A stretch of DNA of 64,000 bases from Limiplasma sp034927815 (GTDB lineage: Bacteria; Bacillota; Clostridia; Christensenellales; Aristaeellaceae). Below, one piece after another: positions 16,372-25,552 of the stretch (position 1 is its first letter; the number at the start of each line of letters is the position of its first letter). Position numbers and translations under genes: made by a program. The stretch is taken from NCBI GenBank assembly GCA_034927815.1, contig JAYFPK010000008.1:343775-407774 (forward strand), given 5' to 3'. The notes beneath the pieces were generated by a model. It did not search any database, had not been told where the DNA came from, and saw only the letters and a list, made by a program, of their open reading frames with translations.

Positions 16372-17670
16372 ATGCATCCAAAACACCGGCATCCCAAAGG
16401 CGGACGCGTTCGGAAGATCATAGGCATTGTATTGAGCGCGTTGGTGGTGCTGGGTTATGTTTCACCGCCGGCAACCTTTCTGCGAGGGCTTCCCGAGACC
16501 ATGACCCTGGCCCTGGGCCAGGAGGCCGTGGTGAACGGCGGCTTTCCCCTGTCCATCTCCGTGAAGCAGGGGGACGTACAAGCCCTCAGCTCCATGGACG
16601 AAAGTCTGGGAGGTACCCGCCTGAAAGCGGGAAGCCAGGGCAAGAGCACCGCTACCATCAACCTCTTTGGCCTGCTGCCCCTCAAGGACGTGGAAATTGA
16701 CGTCCAGGACGAGCTGCGGCTGTACCCCGGCGGGCAAGCCGTGGGAGTGGCCCTGTACACCCAGGGGGTGCTGGTGGTAGGCACCAGCGACCTTTCCGGC
16801 GGCGAGGGCCAGAGCCCGGCCCGGCTGGCGGGGCTGAAGGCCGGGGATGTGATTACCCGGGTGAACGGGGAAACCCTCCAGGGGACCGCCCAGCTCCAAA
16901 ACCTGCTCAACGCCTCCGGGGACAAGCCCTTGCCCCTGACGGTAAAAAGAGGGGATTCCCTTTTGGAGCTTATCCTCTCCCCCCAGCGGGACCGGCAGTC
17001 CGGCCTGTACCGCATCGGGGCTTGGGTGCGGGACAGCACCGCCGGGGTGGGCACCCTCTCCTTTTACGGGCAGGTCCATCAAAAGGGGCAATCCACTCCC
17101 CCGGGCATCACCTACGGAGCCCTGGGGCACGCCATTACGGACAGCGACACCCAGCAAATCCTCACCGTGGACCGGGGGGAAATCCTCCTGGCGGACGTGG
17201 TGGACGTGCGCAAGGGGAAGCGGGGCGTGCCCGGAGAGCTCAAGGGCTCTTTTTTGCGGGAAAACCGGGTGTTGGGGGACATCGTTCTCAACAACCAGTT
17301 CGGCATCTACGGCGGCCTCACCGATCCCCCCAAGCATCCCCTCTACCCCGAGGGCCTTCCCATTGGCCGCAAGGACGGCGTGCACGTGGGCCCCGCCACC
17401 ATTTTGAGCACCGTGGACGCGGGGGGCATGAAGGAGTATGCCGTGGAGATCATGGAGGTAAACCGCCAGAGTGCCCCCAGCCCCCGCAGCATGGTCCTCA
17501 AGGTTACGGACCCGGAGCTTTTGGAAAAGACCGGCGGCATCATCCAGGGCATGAGCGGCAGCCCCATCATCCAGGATGGGCGGCTCATCGGCGCGGTTAC
17601 CCACGTCTATGTCAACGACCCCACCATGGGCTACGGCCTGTTCATCGAATGGATGCTCGCGCAGAATTAA
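16372..17670 (+). CDS. spoIVB: SpoIVB serine peptidase (stage IV sporulation)
   Basis: 432 residues. In spore formers SpoIVB is secreted by the forespore into the space between the membranes and cleaves SpoIVFA, triggering pro-sigma-K processing. The protein has an N-terminal membrane anchor, a PDZ domain (ARLAGLKAGDVITRVNGE, about residues 145-162) and an S55 peptidase domain with the His motif GALGHAITD and Ser motif GMSGSPIIQDG, then THVYVNDPTMGYG. The ATG at 16372 follows GAGGCGCAGGG. In Bacillus and many clostridia spo0A follows directly; here it is 45 kb away. No clear sigma-F/G promoter could be read. Confidence 0.95.
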   Translation: MHPKHRHPKGGRVRKIIGIVLSALVVLGYVSPPATFLRGLPETMTLALGQEAVVNGGFPLSISVKQGDVQALSSMDESLGGTRLKAGSQGKSTATINLFGLLPLKDVEIDVQDELRLYPGGQAVGVALYTQGVLVVGTSDLSGGEGQSPARLAGLKAGDVITRVNGETLQGTAQLQNLLNASGDKPLPLTVKRGDSLLELILSPQRDRQSGLYRIGAWVRDSTAGVGTLSFYGQVHQKGQSTPPGITYGALGHAITDSDTQQILTVDRGEILLADVVDVRKGKRGVPGELKGSFLRENRVLGDIVLNNQFGIYGGLTDPPKHPLYPEGLPIGRKDGVHVGPATILSTVDAGGMKEYAVEIMEVNRQSAPSPRSMVLKVTDPELLEKTGGIIQGMSGSPIIQDGRLIGAVTHVYVNDPTMGYGLFIEWMLAQN

Positions 17671-17678
17671 CCAAACTA

Positions 17679-17705
17679 GGAATAGGGGGCGGCGCCCCCT
17701 ATTCC
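17679..17705 (+). terminator. Hairpin after spoIVB
   Basis: A perfect 12-bp stem (17679-17690 with 17694-17705) with a 3-nt loop, 8 bp past the stop. There is no U-tract, so termination efficiency is uncertain. Confidence 0.55.
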
Positions 17706-17825
17706 CATGCCGGGGTATTTCTGTGTCCGGTCCCTGTTTTGAGCCCGCTTGCCGGGAGCAAAGCAGGGACTTCTCCCTGTGTCCGGGGCGGTTTTCCCAA
17801 AGCGGGCTTTCCAGGGCGGGGGGGA

Positions 17826-19196
17826 TCACGCTTGCGGGGAAGAAGCCACAGCGCCGGGAAGCCAGACGGAAAAGGACGTTCCCACGCCCACTTCGCTTTG
17901 TACCTCGATCCTGCCGCCATGCTCCTGAACGATCCACCGCACGATGGAAAGGCCGAGCCCTGTGCCGCTGCGGTCGCGGGAAGGGTCCACCCGGTAAAAG
18001 CGCTCAAAGATGTGGGGCAAGGCTTCCTTGGGAATTCCCCTCCCGTCGTCCCGGACGGTAATTACGGCCTGCCCGTCCCTCCTGGCCGCCGCGAGCACAA
18101 CCTCGCCCCCCGGCTTGCCGTATTTCACCGCGTTCTCAACCAGGTTGAGCAGCATTTGGGTGATGAGGCTCTGATCCGCCTGGACCGCAAAGCCCTGGGG
18201 AATCTCCTGGGCAAAGCGCATATTCCTTTCCCCCAGCTGCTCCGCCATGGTTTCCGCAATGCTTTCCCCGATGGCGTCCAGGGGTATGGTTTCCATGTGG
18301 ATGCGGTAGCGTTTTTCCTGCCCCCGGGTCATGGTGAGGAGCTGGCTGATGATCTTTTGCATCCTCCCGCATTCCAGCAGGACCGTCCCCAGGGATTCCC
18401 GCTGGTCCTCCGTCAGGCCGGGCTCGGCCGCCAGGCCCTCGGCGTAGGCCCGCACCACCGCTACCGGGGTGCGGAGCTCGTGGGATGCGTCCGAGGTGAA
18501 GCGCCTCTCCCTGGCAAAGGCGGCTTCCACATTGGCCAGCATGCGGTTCAGCGTGTCGGTCAGCTCCCCCAGCTCATCCTTGGCCTGCGCCACCGGAATC
18601 CGCTCGGACAGGTCCCCCTGGGAGATGATCTCCGCGCTATGGATGATTTTGCGGATGGGCCACAGGGAGCCCTTGGCAATGGCAAAGCCCCCGGCCAGGG
18701 CAATCAGCGTCATCAGGGGCACGCCCACCCAAAAGAGCGTACGCAAAAGGGAAAGCACTTGGTGGGACAGGGCGTAGGAGGCCGCCACCCGCACGCGCAG
18801 CGTAAAATGGTCCACCTTCACGGGCTCGCTGTCCAGCAGCAGCCATTCCCCCGTTTCGCCCTTCACCTTGCGCAGCGCGTTTTCCGCCACGGGCACCTGG
18901 TCAAAAACCGTGATATCCTCGCCATAGGAAGCCAGCTCGCTCCCATTTTCCTCCGTCACAAAAAACATGCTGGTGGAGGATACGGGCACTTCATTTTCAA
19001 AGGTCAGCATGCCGTTTTCGTTTTCGATCTGCGCGACGACCTGCTTCATGGACAGCCGTACTTCCCGCTCCACAATCCCCTCCAGCACGGAGGCGGTGAT
19101 GAAATACAGCGCGGCGCAAAACGCGGCCGCCAGAACAAAGGTCAGCGCGGTCTCCCATCGGGTCATTTTATCCCGCAGCCGCATGGCCTTTTTCAT
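17826..19196 (-). CDS. HAMP-domain sensor histidine kinase
   Basis: 456 residues. Two transmembrane helices (about 15-38 and 150-175) flank an extracytoplasmic sensor region. HAMP, the phospho-acceptor box DASHELRTPVAVVRAYAEG, an N-box (NLVENAVKY), DDGRGIP and GTGLGLSI follow, so all kinase motifs are intact. Its ATG overlaps the response regulator's stop by ATGA. With that partner it forms an OmpR-type two-component system. The signal is unknown, and no obvious target gene sits in the same operon. Confidence 0.93.
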   Translation of the reverse strand: MKKAMRLRDKMTRWETALTFVLAAAFCAALYFITASVLEGIVEREVRLSMKQVVAQIENENGMLTFENEVPVSSTSMFFVTEENGSELASYGEDITVFDQVPVAENALRKVKGETGEWLLLDSEPVKVDHFTLRVRVAASYALSHQVLSLLRTLFWVGVPLMTLIALAGGFAIAKGSLWPIRKIIHSAEIISQGDLSERIPVAQAKDELGELTDTLNRMLANVEAAFARERRFTSDASHELRTPVAVVRAYAEGLAAEPGLTEDQRESLGTVLLECGRMQKIISQLLTMTRGQEKRYRIHMETIPLDAIGESIAETMAEQLGERNMRFAQEIPQGFAVQADQSLITQMLLNLVENAVKYGKPGGEVVLAAARRDGQAVITVRDDGRGIPKEALPHIFERFYRVDPSRDRSGTGLGLSIVRWIVQEHGGRIEVQSEVGVGTSFSVWLPGAVASSPQA

Positions 19197-19873
19197 TCGT
19201 CCGCCTCCGCTTTGAGCACGTAGCCCATTCCCCGCACCGTATGGAGGAGCTTTACCGGCTCCTCCTTATCAATCTTCCCCCGCAGGTAGCGCACGTACAC
19301 ATCCACCAGGTTGGTTTCAAAGCTGTATTCATAGTTCCACACGTGGTCGCCGATCTGGCCCCGGGTCAGCACATGCCCGGCATTGCGCATAAAGTATTCC
19401 AGCAGGGCATATTCCTTGGCGGTCAGGTTCACCGTCCGCTCCCCCCGGGTGACTACGCGCGCCGCCGTGTCCATCACCAAATCCCCTACTGTCAAAACAG
19501 GGGAGCGGTTCTGGGCGTGTTTGCGCAGCAGGGCCCGGATCCGCGCCAGCAGCTCGTCAAAGGCAAAGGGCTTGGTCAGGTAATCGTCCGCCCCCAGGTC
19601 CAGCCCGGCCACCCGGTCCGCCACGGCGTCCTTGGCGGTCAGCAGCAAAATGCCGCTTTCACAGCGTGCGCCGCGCAATTGGCGCAGGATTTCCAGCCCG
19701 CTGACCCCCGGCAGCATGATATCCAGGATGATCCCGTCATAGGTCATGGCGGTGGCGTAGTCCAAGCCGTCGGTCCCGGTTTCGCAGGCGTCCACCGCGT
19801 ACCCCTGGGCCTGGAGGCGCTTTACCAGGATTGCGCGCAGCGCGTCGTCGTCCTCCACGATCAAAAGCCGCAT
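19193..19873 (-). CDS. OmpR family response regulator
   Basis: 226 residues. The receiver domain has acidic residues EDDD at the N-terminus, the phosphorylated Asp in GIILDIMLPG, a Thr in LLLTAKDA and Lys in LTKPFAF. A winged-helix output domain follows (LTAKEYALLEYFMRN and VDVYVRYLRGKID). It is the first gene of the two-component operon. An extended -10 element (TGCTATCAT) lies about 35 bp upstream of its start. Confidence 0.94.
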   Translation of the reverse strand: MRLLIVEDDDALRAILVKRLQAQGYAVDACETGTDGLDYATAMTYDGIILDIMLPGVSGLEILRQLRGARCESGILLLTAKDAVADRVAGLDLGADDYLTKPFAFDELLARIRALLRKHAQNRSPVLTVGDLVMDTAARVVTRGERTVNLTAKEYALLEYFMRNAGHVLTRGQIGDHVWNYEYSFETNLVDVYVRYLRGKIDKEEPVKLLHTVRGMGYVLKAEADE

Positions 19874-20283
19874 GGGACGCCTCCTTTCGCCTTTCCTTCC
19901 CCCTTGATGATAGCATACTTTGATGAAAAACAGATGAGAAAAGGTTTCTTTTCCAGGGTGGGAGTATCTGATTTTGGGTTGCCGTTGGGAAGAAGGGTGA
20001 AGGTTGGGCGGAATGCAGGGATTTCCGCCCCATGCTCCGGGGGCTTTCCCTTGGATCAGGAAACGAATGCGTCAGGGGGCCGGGGAAGTACCGTCCAAGA
20101 TCGTTGCCGCGGCTTGGGAATGATGGCAAGCCTGCTTTGGAACCTGTCCATACGTGAGAGAGGCTTCCCTCTTGACGCCCCAAAGAGCGCGCGGCGCTCT
20201 CCCTTTTCATCTTCTTCTCATGTTGCGCTGGTATGGTTAGCGTATCCCCCAGGCGGGGCAATCCACAAGCGGAGGAACAGCCG
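19874..20283. other. Intergenic region between divergent response regulator and glycosidase genes
   Basis: 410 bp without a convincing gene. The left end holds the response-regulator leader and its -10. The right end holds an extended -10-like TGGTATGGT (20230-20238) before the glycosidase start. The middle 250 bp shows no hairpin, repeat or coding signal I can support. Confidence 0.55.
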
Positions 20284-21126
20284 ATGAAACGGAAATGGCT
20301 CAACATGGGATTTTCTCTTCTTCTTACCTTTTGTTTGGCGGGCCGGGGCGCTTTGGCCGGGGCGGCGCAGTGGCAGCCGCCCTGTACGACGGAGCCCTAC
20401 GACTATGCATACCAGGATGATGTCCGCTGGATTACCGTCAACCGGATCAGCGGGAAGGACGTTACCTATTTTGTGGCGGACGTACAGCTGGCGGATATTT
20501 CCGGATTTCAAACGGCGCTCAGCGGCGGCCGGCCCTTTGGAAGCCTGGAGCCCCTCTCCGAGATGGCCGCCCGGCAGCGGGCGATTCTGGCTGTAAACGG
20601 GGATGACTACGGCGTCCATTCCTATGGCACCATCATCCGCAACGGCGAGTTGATCCGCGCCCATGGCACCACCCGCAACATGCTCATCGTGGACAAGGAA
20701 GGCAACATGTCCGTGAAGGTGGACCGCAAGGGCGAAAAGCCGGAGGCCTTTAGCAAGGAGCTCCTTGCCCAGGGCGTTTGGCAGACCTTTGAGTTCGGCC
20801 CGGAGCTGGTGCGCCAGGGCCAGGAGGCGGAGTTCAGCAAAGCCTTTGACGTGATCTCCACCAGGGATTCCCGCCGGGAGCCCCGCACCGCCATCGGGCA
20901 GATCGGCCCGCTGCACTACATCCTCATCGTGGCGGACGGGCGGCAGGAGGGCTATTCCAAGGGCATGACCCTCCCGGAGCTCCGGCAGCTGTTTGTGGCC
21001 TACGGCGCACAGACCGCCATGAACCTGGATGGGGGCGGTTCCACGGAGTTGTGGTTTCAGGGGGAGATTCTGAACCGGCCCTCCGCAGGGGAGGAGCGCT
21101 ACGTTTCGGACATGATTTTCTTTTAG
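20284..21126 (+). CDS. Exported phosphodiester glycosidase family protein (NAGPA domain, PF09992)
   Basis: 280 residues with an N-terminal signal peptide (hydrophobic core ending near ALAGAA). The NAGPA domain is recognised from RAILAVNGDDYG, EPRTAIGQIG, LIVADGR and AMNLDGGGSTELW. Mammalian NAGPA removes GlcNAc from mannose-6-phosphate diesters. Bacterial members are exported and linked to exopolysaccharide or teichoic-acid-like polymers, with substrate unknown. The ATG at 20284 follows GGAGGAACAG. A paralogue lies at 33850. A small membrane-protein gene follows 17 bp downstream. Confidence 0.87.
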   Translation: MKRKWLNMGFSLLLTFCLAGRGALAGAAQWQPPCTTEPYDYAYQDDVRWITVNRISGKDVTYFVADVQLADISGFQTALSGGRPFGSLEPLSEMAARQRAILAVNGDDYGVHSYGTIIRNGELIRAHGTTRNMLIVDKEGNMSVKVDRKGEKPEAFSKELLAQGVWQTFEFGPELVRQGQEAEFSKAFDVISTRDSRREPRTAIGQIGPLHYILIVADGRQEGYSKGMTLPELRQLFVAYGAQTAMNLDGGGSTELWFQGEILNRPSAGEERYVSDMIFF

Positions 21127-21143
21127 GAAAGGACGGAAAAACT

Positions 21144-21401
21144 ATGCTTGGCAAAGCGCTGCGGGGAGGCCTGGCCGGCTTTACGGCTGGGATCGCCTTG
21201 GAGTATCTTGCGGCCATCGCCGTGTCCTGGGCCCTGAACCTGGGGTACTTCATGCCCTGCCTTGCCTCCTTGCCCGAACGGGTGGGGGGCGAGATAAACG
21301 CCGTCCTTCTCCAGACCATGCTATGCGGCCTGGCCGGAGCGGCCATCGGGGTTGGGGCCGCGCTTTTCACAAGGGGCAAAGGAAAAGCCCCCCGGCGCTA
21401 G
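21144..21401 (+). CDS. Small two-helix membrane protein
   Basis: 85 residues with two hydrophobic helices (about 8-32 and 55-78) and a basic tail. Its start, 17 bp after the glycosidase gene, has AGGAAAGGACGG upstream, so the two are likely co-transcribed. It is vaguely reminiscent of the first half of DUF3021 proteins, but that resemblance is weak. Function unknown. Confidence 0.6.
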   Translation: MLGKALRGGLAGFTAGIALEYLAAIAVSWALNLGYFMPCLASLPERVGGEINAVLLQTMLCGLAGAAIGVGAALFTRGKGKAPRR

Positions 21402-21434
21402 CGGACAGCGCGCCGGGGGCTTGGGGACAAGGGC

Positions 21435-21487
21435 AACGGGGGCTTCCCCCATGCGCGTCCTGTACGCGCGTGAGGGAAGCCCCCGTT
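21435..21487. terminator. Long bidirectional hairpin between convergent genes
   Basis: An inverted repeat with a 14-bp outer stem (21435-21448 with 21474-21487) and an inner 8-bp stem with one G-T pair. A second, shorter stem at 21387-21420 overlaps the end of the small membrane gene. It separates the plus-strand pair from the minus-strand exporter operon. Confidence 0.6.
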
Positions 21488-21500
21488 CCCTGATTCCCGG

Positions 21501-22568
21501 CTATTTCTCCACGGTGGCGTGCATCCCGATCAGCACGCCCTGGGGAGCCTCGAAATCAAAATACACCGTGTACTTGCTGGTATCCTCCTGTGAGCCCAAG
21601 GGCGAAACGGAGGCCACCGTGGCCTGGATGGGGCCCAGGCCCAGTTCCTCAAAGCGGACCTGCACCGCCTCCCCCGGAGCCAGCCGGGCCACGTCCCCCT
21701 CCTCCACCTGGCCCATGAGCTGGTAGAGGCCCGCCGGATAGGCGGTGAGGAGCGCCTGGTCCTTCTGCACGGAAGCGCCCTGGGTCACATGGAGCTGTTT
21801 GACGATCAAATCCGCCGGGGCCGTCAGGCGGGTGGCGTCCTCCTTGCCCCGCAGGCCCGCCTCCAGCGCGTCGGGCACGTAGGTGAACAGCAACTCCCCG
21901 GCCTGTACCGCGTCTCCGGGCTTTACCTCCATGGAGAGGATGGTGCCGCCGGCGCTGACCAAGGCGGGGGGCACCACGCTCAGCTCCGCCCGGGCCAGCC
22001 GGGACTTGTCCTCGTAGGTAGACTCCCGGTAAATCTTCACGTCCTCGGTATACACCAAATCCCCGCCCAGCACCGCCACGGTGATGTTGCGGCCGCTTAC
22101 GCTGGTGATGATGCCCTCGGCAAAGTGCTTTTCGTTGGCGGAGCGCAGGTAGACCCGGGTGCCCACATAGGGGTTGCGGTTGGTGGCGGAGTTGTAGCCG
22201 GTGTACACGTTGGCGTGGATTTCATAGCGGTCCTGATGCTCGATAGCCAGAACCGAGCCAAAGCGCTCCACAGCGCCGTCGGCGCTGTCCCCGGCCTGGG
22301 CGTATACCGCGGCCACGGTGCCGTTCACCTGGGCATATACGCTTTTGGGCTGAACCTCCAGCAAAAGGGCGCCCGCGGAGACCGCGTCCCCCTCCCGGAG
22401 GGTAAAGGGCAGCAACTCGCCGCTGACAGGGGCCTTCAAAGCCCATTCCTCCCTGGCGACGACCCGGGCGCTGACGATCAAATCATTCCCCAGGGTTTCC
22501 GCCGGGGCGGACAAGGGCAAAACCAGCGCAAGGCCAAGGGCCATGAGCCCGGACAGGATTTTTTTCAT
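21501..22568 (-). CDS. Secreted HlyD/RND-like adaptor protein, last gene of exporter locus 1
   Basis: 355 residues with a cleavable signal peptide rather than a membrane anchor. Two biotinyl-lipoyl-like segments are visible: VSGELLPFTLREGDAVSAG, and SMEVKPGDAVQAGELLFTY later. A beta-barrel-like C-terminus follows. It follows the permease gene by 22 bp and has AAGGAGG before the start. The locus already encodes a conventional adaptor at 24495, so this is a second one. It is clearly related to the protein at 29365, sharing SGxLLPF near the N-terminus, and both differ from standard adaptors by lacking a long coiled coil. Its exact role is unknown. Confidence 0.75.
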   Translation of the reverse strand: MKKILSGLMALGLALVLPLSAPAETLGNDLIVSARVVAREEWALKAPVSGELLPFTLREGDAVSAGALLLEVQPKSVYAQVNGTVAAVYAQAGDSADGAVERFGSVLAIEHQDRYEIHANVYTGYNSATNRNPYVGTRVYLRSANEKHFAEGIITSVSGRNITVAVLGGDLVYTEDVKIYRESTYEDKSRLARAELSVVPPALVSAGGTILSMEVKPGDAVQAGELLFTYVPDALEAGLRGKEDATRLTAPADLIVKQLHVTQGASVQKDQALLTAYPAGLYQLMGQVEEGDVARLAPGEAVQVRFEELGLGPIQATVASVSPLGSQEDTSKYTVYFDFEAPQGVLIGMHATVEK

Positions 22569-22590
22569 AAGGGATTCCTCCTTTGATATC

Positions 22591-23781
22591 CTAGTTGCTC
22601 CGCAGCGCGTCGATGGGATTCAGGTTGCTGGCCTTGCGGGCGGGGGCCCAGCCGAAGATTACCCCCACCGCCAGGGAGAAGCCCACCCCCAGGGCGATGG
22701 CCGAGGGAGAGAGCACAAAGGCGATGTTCATCAGGTTCGCCAGGAGCATGCTGATGCCCACCCCCAAAATCATTCCAATGGCTCCGCCAAAGAGGGAGAG
22801 CAAGATGCTTTCAAAGAGAAACTGAACCTGAATGCTCCGGGGCCGCGCTCCCAGGGCTTTGCGCAGGCCGATTTCGCTGGTGCGCTCGGTGACGCTCACC
22901 AGCATCATGTTCATGATGCCGATGCCCCCCACCAGCAGCGCGATGCTGGCAATGCCCGTCAAAAGGCTGGTCATGAGGCCCATCATGGTGTTCATCACAT
23001 CCAGCAGGCTTTCCATGTTGATGACCCGGTAGCTGTTGTCCTTGTAGTTGAAGGCCCTCTCCAGGACCCCCTCCAGCTCCTCCACGGTGTCGCTGGTCCT
23101 GTCGCTGTCCGCCAGATACACGTCCAGGGTGTTGATGTCCCGCAGGCCCAATAGGCGCATGTAGGTGGTATAGGGGAGGATGATCTTGCCGTCGTCCCCG
23201 CCGCCGTTTAGCTGCGCCATCACATTGGTGTCGCTGTTGCCCGCCAGCAGCCCCACGATGGTAAAGCGCACGCCGTTCACCAACAGCTCCTTCTCCAGCG
23301 GGTCCTCCCCGGAGAACAGGGCCGCGGCCAGGTTTTGGTCTATGATGCAGACCCGGCTTTTCAGCTCCTGGTCAATGGGAAGGATGGGGCGGCCCCGCCC
23401 AATGGAATCCGATTCCCGGCGAAAATGGGCAAAGCCCTTGCCCTCGATGGCCACGTCCTCCTGCACAACGCCGCCCCGCACCACGCTTAGGGTGGTGGAC
23501 AGGCTGGGGGAAATGCCGGATACGTTGTCCAGGGCCTGGATGCCCTCCAGGTCCGTTCCCGAAAGGCCGCCCTTCAGCGGCGTTCCCGTGGCGGACACCG
23601 TGACCATCCCCGTGCCCAGGCTTTCAAACTGGGTGGTCATTTCGTTTTGAGCGCTCTGCATCACGGTGATGAGGGCGATAATCGCCATGACCCCGATGAT
23701 GATCCCCAAAATCGTAAGAAAGGAGCGCATTTTGTTGCCCAAAATGTTGGCGATGGACATGCGCAAGCTTTCCCTAATCAT
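22591..23781 (-). CDS. MacB-type ABC transporter permease (FtsX fold)
   Basis: 396 residues. One N-terminal helix (FLTILGIIIGVMAIIAL), a large extracytoplasmic MacB-PCD domain, then three helices near the C-terminus with the FtsX signature SEIGLRKALGARPRSIQVQF. This is the complete architecture of a half-permease that works as a dimer in mechanotransmissive ABC exporters. The start overlaps the ATPase gene by 8 bp. It works with the ATPase at 23774 and the adaptor at 24495. The substrate is unknown: such systems export peptides, antibiotics or lipoproteins. Confidence 0.92.
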   Translation of the reverse strand: MIRESLRMSIANILGNKMRSFLTILGIIIGVMAIIALITVMQSAQNEMTTQFESLGTGMVTVSATGTPLKGGLSGTDLEGIQALDNVSGISPSLSTTLSVVRGGVVQEDVAIEGKGFAHFRRESDSIGRGRPILPIDQELKSRVCIIDQNLAAALFSGEDPLEKELLVNGVRFTIVGLLAGNSDTNVMAQLNGGGDDGKIILPYTTYMRLLGLRDINTLDVYLADSDRTSDTVEELEGVLERAFNYKDNSYRVINMESLLDVMNTMMGLMTSLLTGIASIALLVGGIGIMNMMLVSVTERTSEIGLRKALGARPRSIQVQFLFESILLSLFGGAIGMILGVGISMLLANLMNIAFVLSPSAIALGVGFSLAVGVIFGWAPARKASNLNPIDALRSN

Positions 23782-24481
23782 CCTCCATCCCCCCTTCGCT
23801 AAGCCTTCCGTCCAGAATCTTCACGATCCGGGAGGCGTTTTGGGCGATGCCCCTGTCGTGGGTGATCATGATGATGGTATGGCCCTCGGCGTGAAGCTCC
23901 CGGAACAAGGCCATGACCTGCTTGCCCGTGGCCTGGTCCAAAGCGCCGGTGGGTTCATCCGCCAGCAAAATGGTGGGATGGGTGGCCAGGGCCCGGGCGA
24001 TGGCCACCCGCTGCTGCTGGCCTCCGGAGAGCTGGTTGGGAAGGTGGTAGAGCTTTTGCTCCAGGCCCACCCGGACCAGCATCTCCTCCGCCCGCTGGCG
24101 GCGCTTGTGCTGGGGCATCCCGGAATAGATCAGGGGCAGCTCCACGTTGCTCAAGGCGTTTTGCCTGGGCAGAAGCTGGAAGGACTGGAATACAAAGCCG
24201 ATCTCCTTGTTGCGGATAGCGGCCAGCTCGTTGGGCTCCAGGTCCTGGATGCGGCGGCCGTGAAGGATGTACTCCCCGCTGGTGGGAGTATCCAGGCAGC
24301 CGATGATGTTCATCAGCGTGCTTTTTCCGGAGCCGCTGGGGCCCAGGACGCTGATAAACTCGCCTTCCTGAATGGACAGATGGACGTTTCGCAGTACGCT
24401 CTGCCATTCGTCCCCCATCCAGTAGGCCTTGCAGATGTCCGTCATTTCAAAGAACGGGCGCTGGGAGGTTGTTTCTCGCAT
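23774..24481 (-). CDS. MacB/LolD-type ABC transporter ATP-binding protein
   Basis: 235 residues. Walker A GPSGSGKST, Q-loop FVFQSFQLL, ABC signature LSGGQQQRVAIARAL, Walker B ILLADEPTGALD and the H-loop ITHD are all intact, so the subunit should hydrolyse ATP. I chose the ATG at 24481, preceded by GGGAGAAAAG; an upstream ATG at 24526 would overlap the adaptor gene. It is the second gene of the four-gene operon starting at 25439. Confidence 0.93.
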   Translation of the reverse strand: MRETTSQRPFFEMTDICKAYWMGDEWQSVLRNVHLSIQEGEFISVLGPSGSGKSTLMNIIGCLDTPTSGEYILHGRRIQDLEPNELAAIRNKEIGFVFQSFQLLPRQNALSNVELPLIYSGMPQHKRRQRAEEMLVRVGLEQKLYHLPNQLSGGQQQRVAIARALATHPTILLADEPTGALDQATGKQVMALFRELHAEGHTIIMITHDRGIAQNASRIVKILDGRLSEGGMEDD

Positions 24482-24494
24482 CTTTTCTCTCCCG

Positions 24495-25439
24495 TCAGTT
24501 GCCGATGGCGGCTTCCATGTCGTCACGGCTCTGGCGCATTTGCTGCATGGAGCCCGAGGACCCGCCCATACCGAAGAAGCGGCTCATGTCCATGCTCATG
24601 TAATAAGCGTTCTCACCCTCGGCCAGCCCCTGGAGGATTTCCACGTTCTGCCCGTCGGAAACCCCGGTCTGCACATACCGGGCGCTGATCTCCCCCTTGT
24701 CGTTTTTCACCAGCACGTAGGGCTTGTTGTACTCGTCGTAGGAGAGGGCTTTCAGGCTGAGGCTGACGCAGCCCTTGGCCTCCTTGTTGAGCACCTTTAC
24801 CTCCACGCTCATGCCGGAGCGGATGTTCTCCGCGGCCTCGATCTGGAGCTTCACCGCGTAAAAGCTGACCCCGCCCTCCTTGGTGGCGTCCCGGGCGATT
24901 TCGCTGATGGTACCGGTGACGGTTTTCTCCAGGGCGTTGAGGTACACCGTGCCCTGTTTGCCCAGGGACAGCGCGCCGATGTCGTACTCGTCCACATCCA
25001 CGCTGATTTCCAAGGTGCCGTAGTCCACGATCCGGGCGATTTGGGACCCCGCCTGGAGCTGGTCCTCCGGGTCCACGTACAATTCGTCAATGGTGCCGCT
25101 TTCCGCCGCCGCCACCCGGGTTCCGTCCGCGGCCCGGATCAAGGGCTGGCCCGCCTGGACCACGTCCCCCTCCTTTACGTACAGCTCCTTGACCTTTATG
25201 GCCTCCTTGGCGGTTTGCACCTTGTTGGTAACGGGGGTCAAATTGCCGGAAAAGCTGTAATAGGTGGAAATATCGCGGATTTTGGCGGTGTCCTGGGCAT
25301 AGAGGTCCGCCACCTGCCGGTTCACCTGGACTACCCCGTAGGCCACGAGAGCCAGCACCAGGACCAGAATGATCCAGGGCCATTTTTTCCTGCGCTTTTT
25401 CTTCTTCGGTTGGGAAATGGGCGGGTTGTTCTGAGACAT
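24495..25439 (-). CDS. Membrane-anchored HlyD/MacA-like adaptor protein
   Basis: 314 residues. A very basic N-terminus (about residues 12-19) precedes one membrane helix (about 21-40). Then come a lipoyl-like domain (VKEGDVVQAGQPLIRA) and beta-barrel segments (VDVDEYDIGALSLGKQGTV). This is the usual partner of MacB-type permeases, here in a monoderm context. It ends in a Met/Gly/Ser-rich tail. It is the first gene of exporter operon 1 and is preceded by a near-perfect sigma-A promoter. The downstream ATPase starts 13 bp after its stop. Confidence 0.85.
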   Translation of the reverse strand: MSQNNPPISQPKKKKRRKKWPWIILVLVLALVAYGVVQVNRQVADLYAQDTAKIRDISTYYSFSGNLTPVTNKVQTAKEAIKVKELYVKEGDVVQAGQPLIRAADGTRVAAAESGTIDELYVDPEDQLQAGSQIARIVDYGTLEISVDVDEYDIGALSLGKQGTVYLNALEKTVTGTISEIARDATKEGGVSFYAVKLQIEAAENIRSGMSVEVKVLNKEAKGCVSLSLKALSYDEYNKPYVLVKNDKGEISARYVQTGVSDGQNVEILQGLAEGENAYYMSMDMSRFFGMGGSSGSMQQMRQSRDDMEAAIGN

Positions 25440-25520
25440 GAAAGAAAATCCTTTCTTTGGCCGGCCTGTATTCTGGCAAAAGGGGACCGGCTACGGCGGC
25501 CCTGGGGCCGCAATGGCTGA

Positions 25521-25549
25521 ATTATAAATCGACTAACTTTTTTTGTAAA
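25521..25549 (-). promoter_or_regulatory. Sigma-A promoter of exporter operon 1
   Basis: TTTACA (25549-25544), 17-bp spacer and TATAAT (25526-25521) on the minus strand, about 80 bp before the adaptor start. Confidence 0.75.
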
Positions 25550-25552
25550 GGG

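Noticed and set aside
17022..19223. A long plus-strand open frame across spoIVB and the histidine kinase
   Set aside because: It is out of frame with spoIVB and antisense to the kinase, both of which have full motif sets. Its composition is typical of a shadow frame in GC-rich DNA.
20284..21401. A functional link between the two-component system and the glycosidase gene
   Set aside because: They are divergent with 410 bp between them and no shared operator was found, so neighbourhood alone is too weak.
21435..21487. The long hairpin as a REP-like mobile repeat
   Set aside because: Only one copy is seen in the window, and its position between convergent genes is fully explained by transcription termination.
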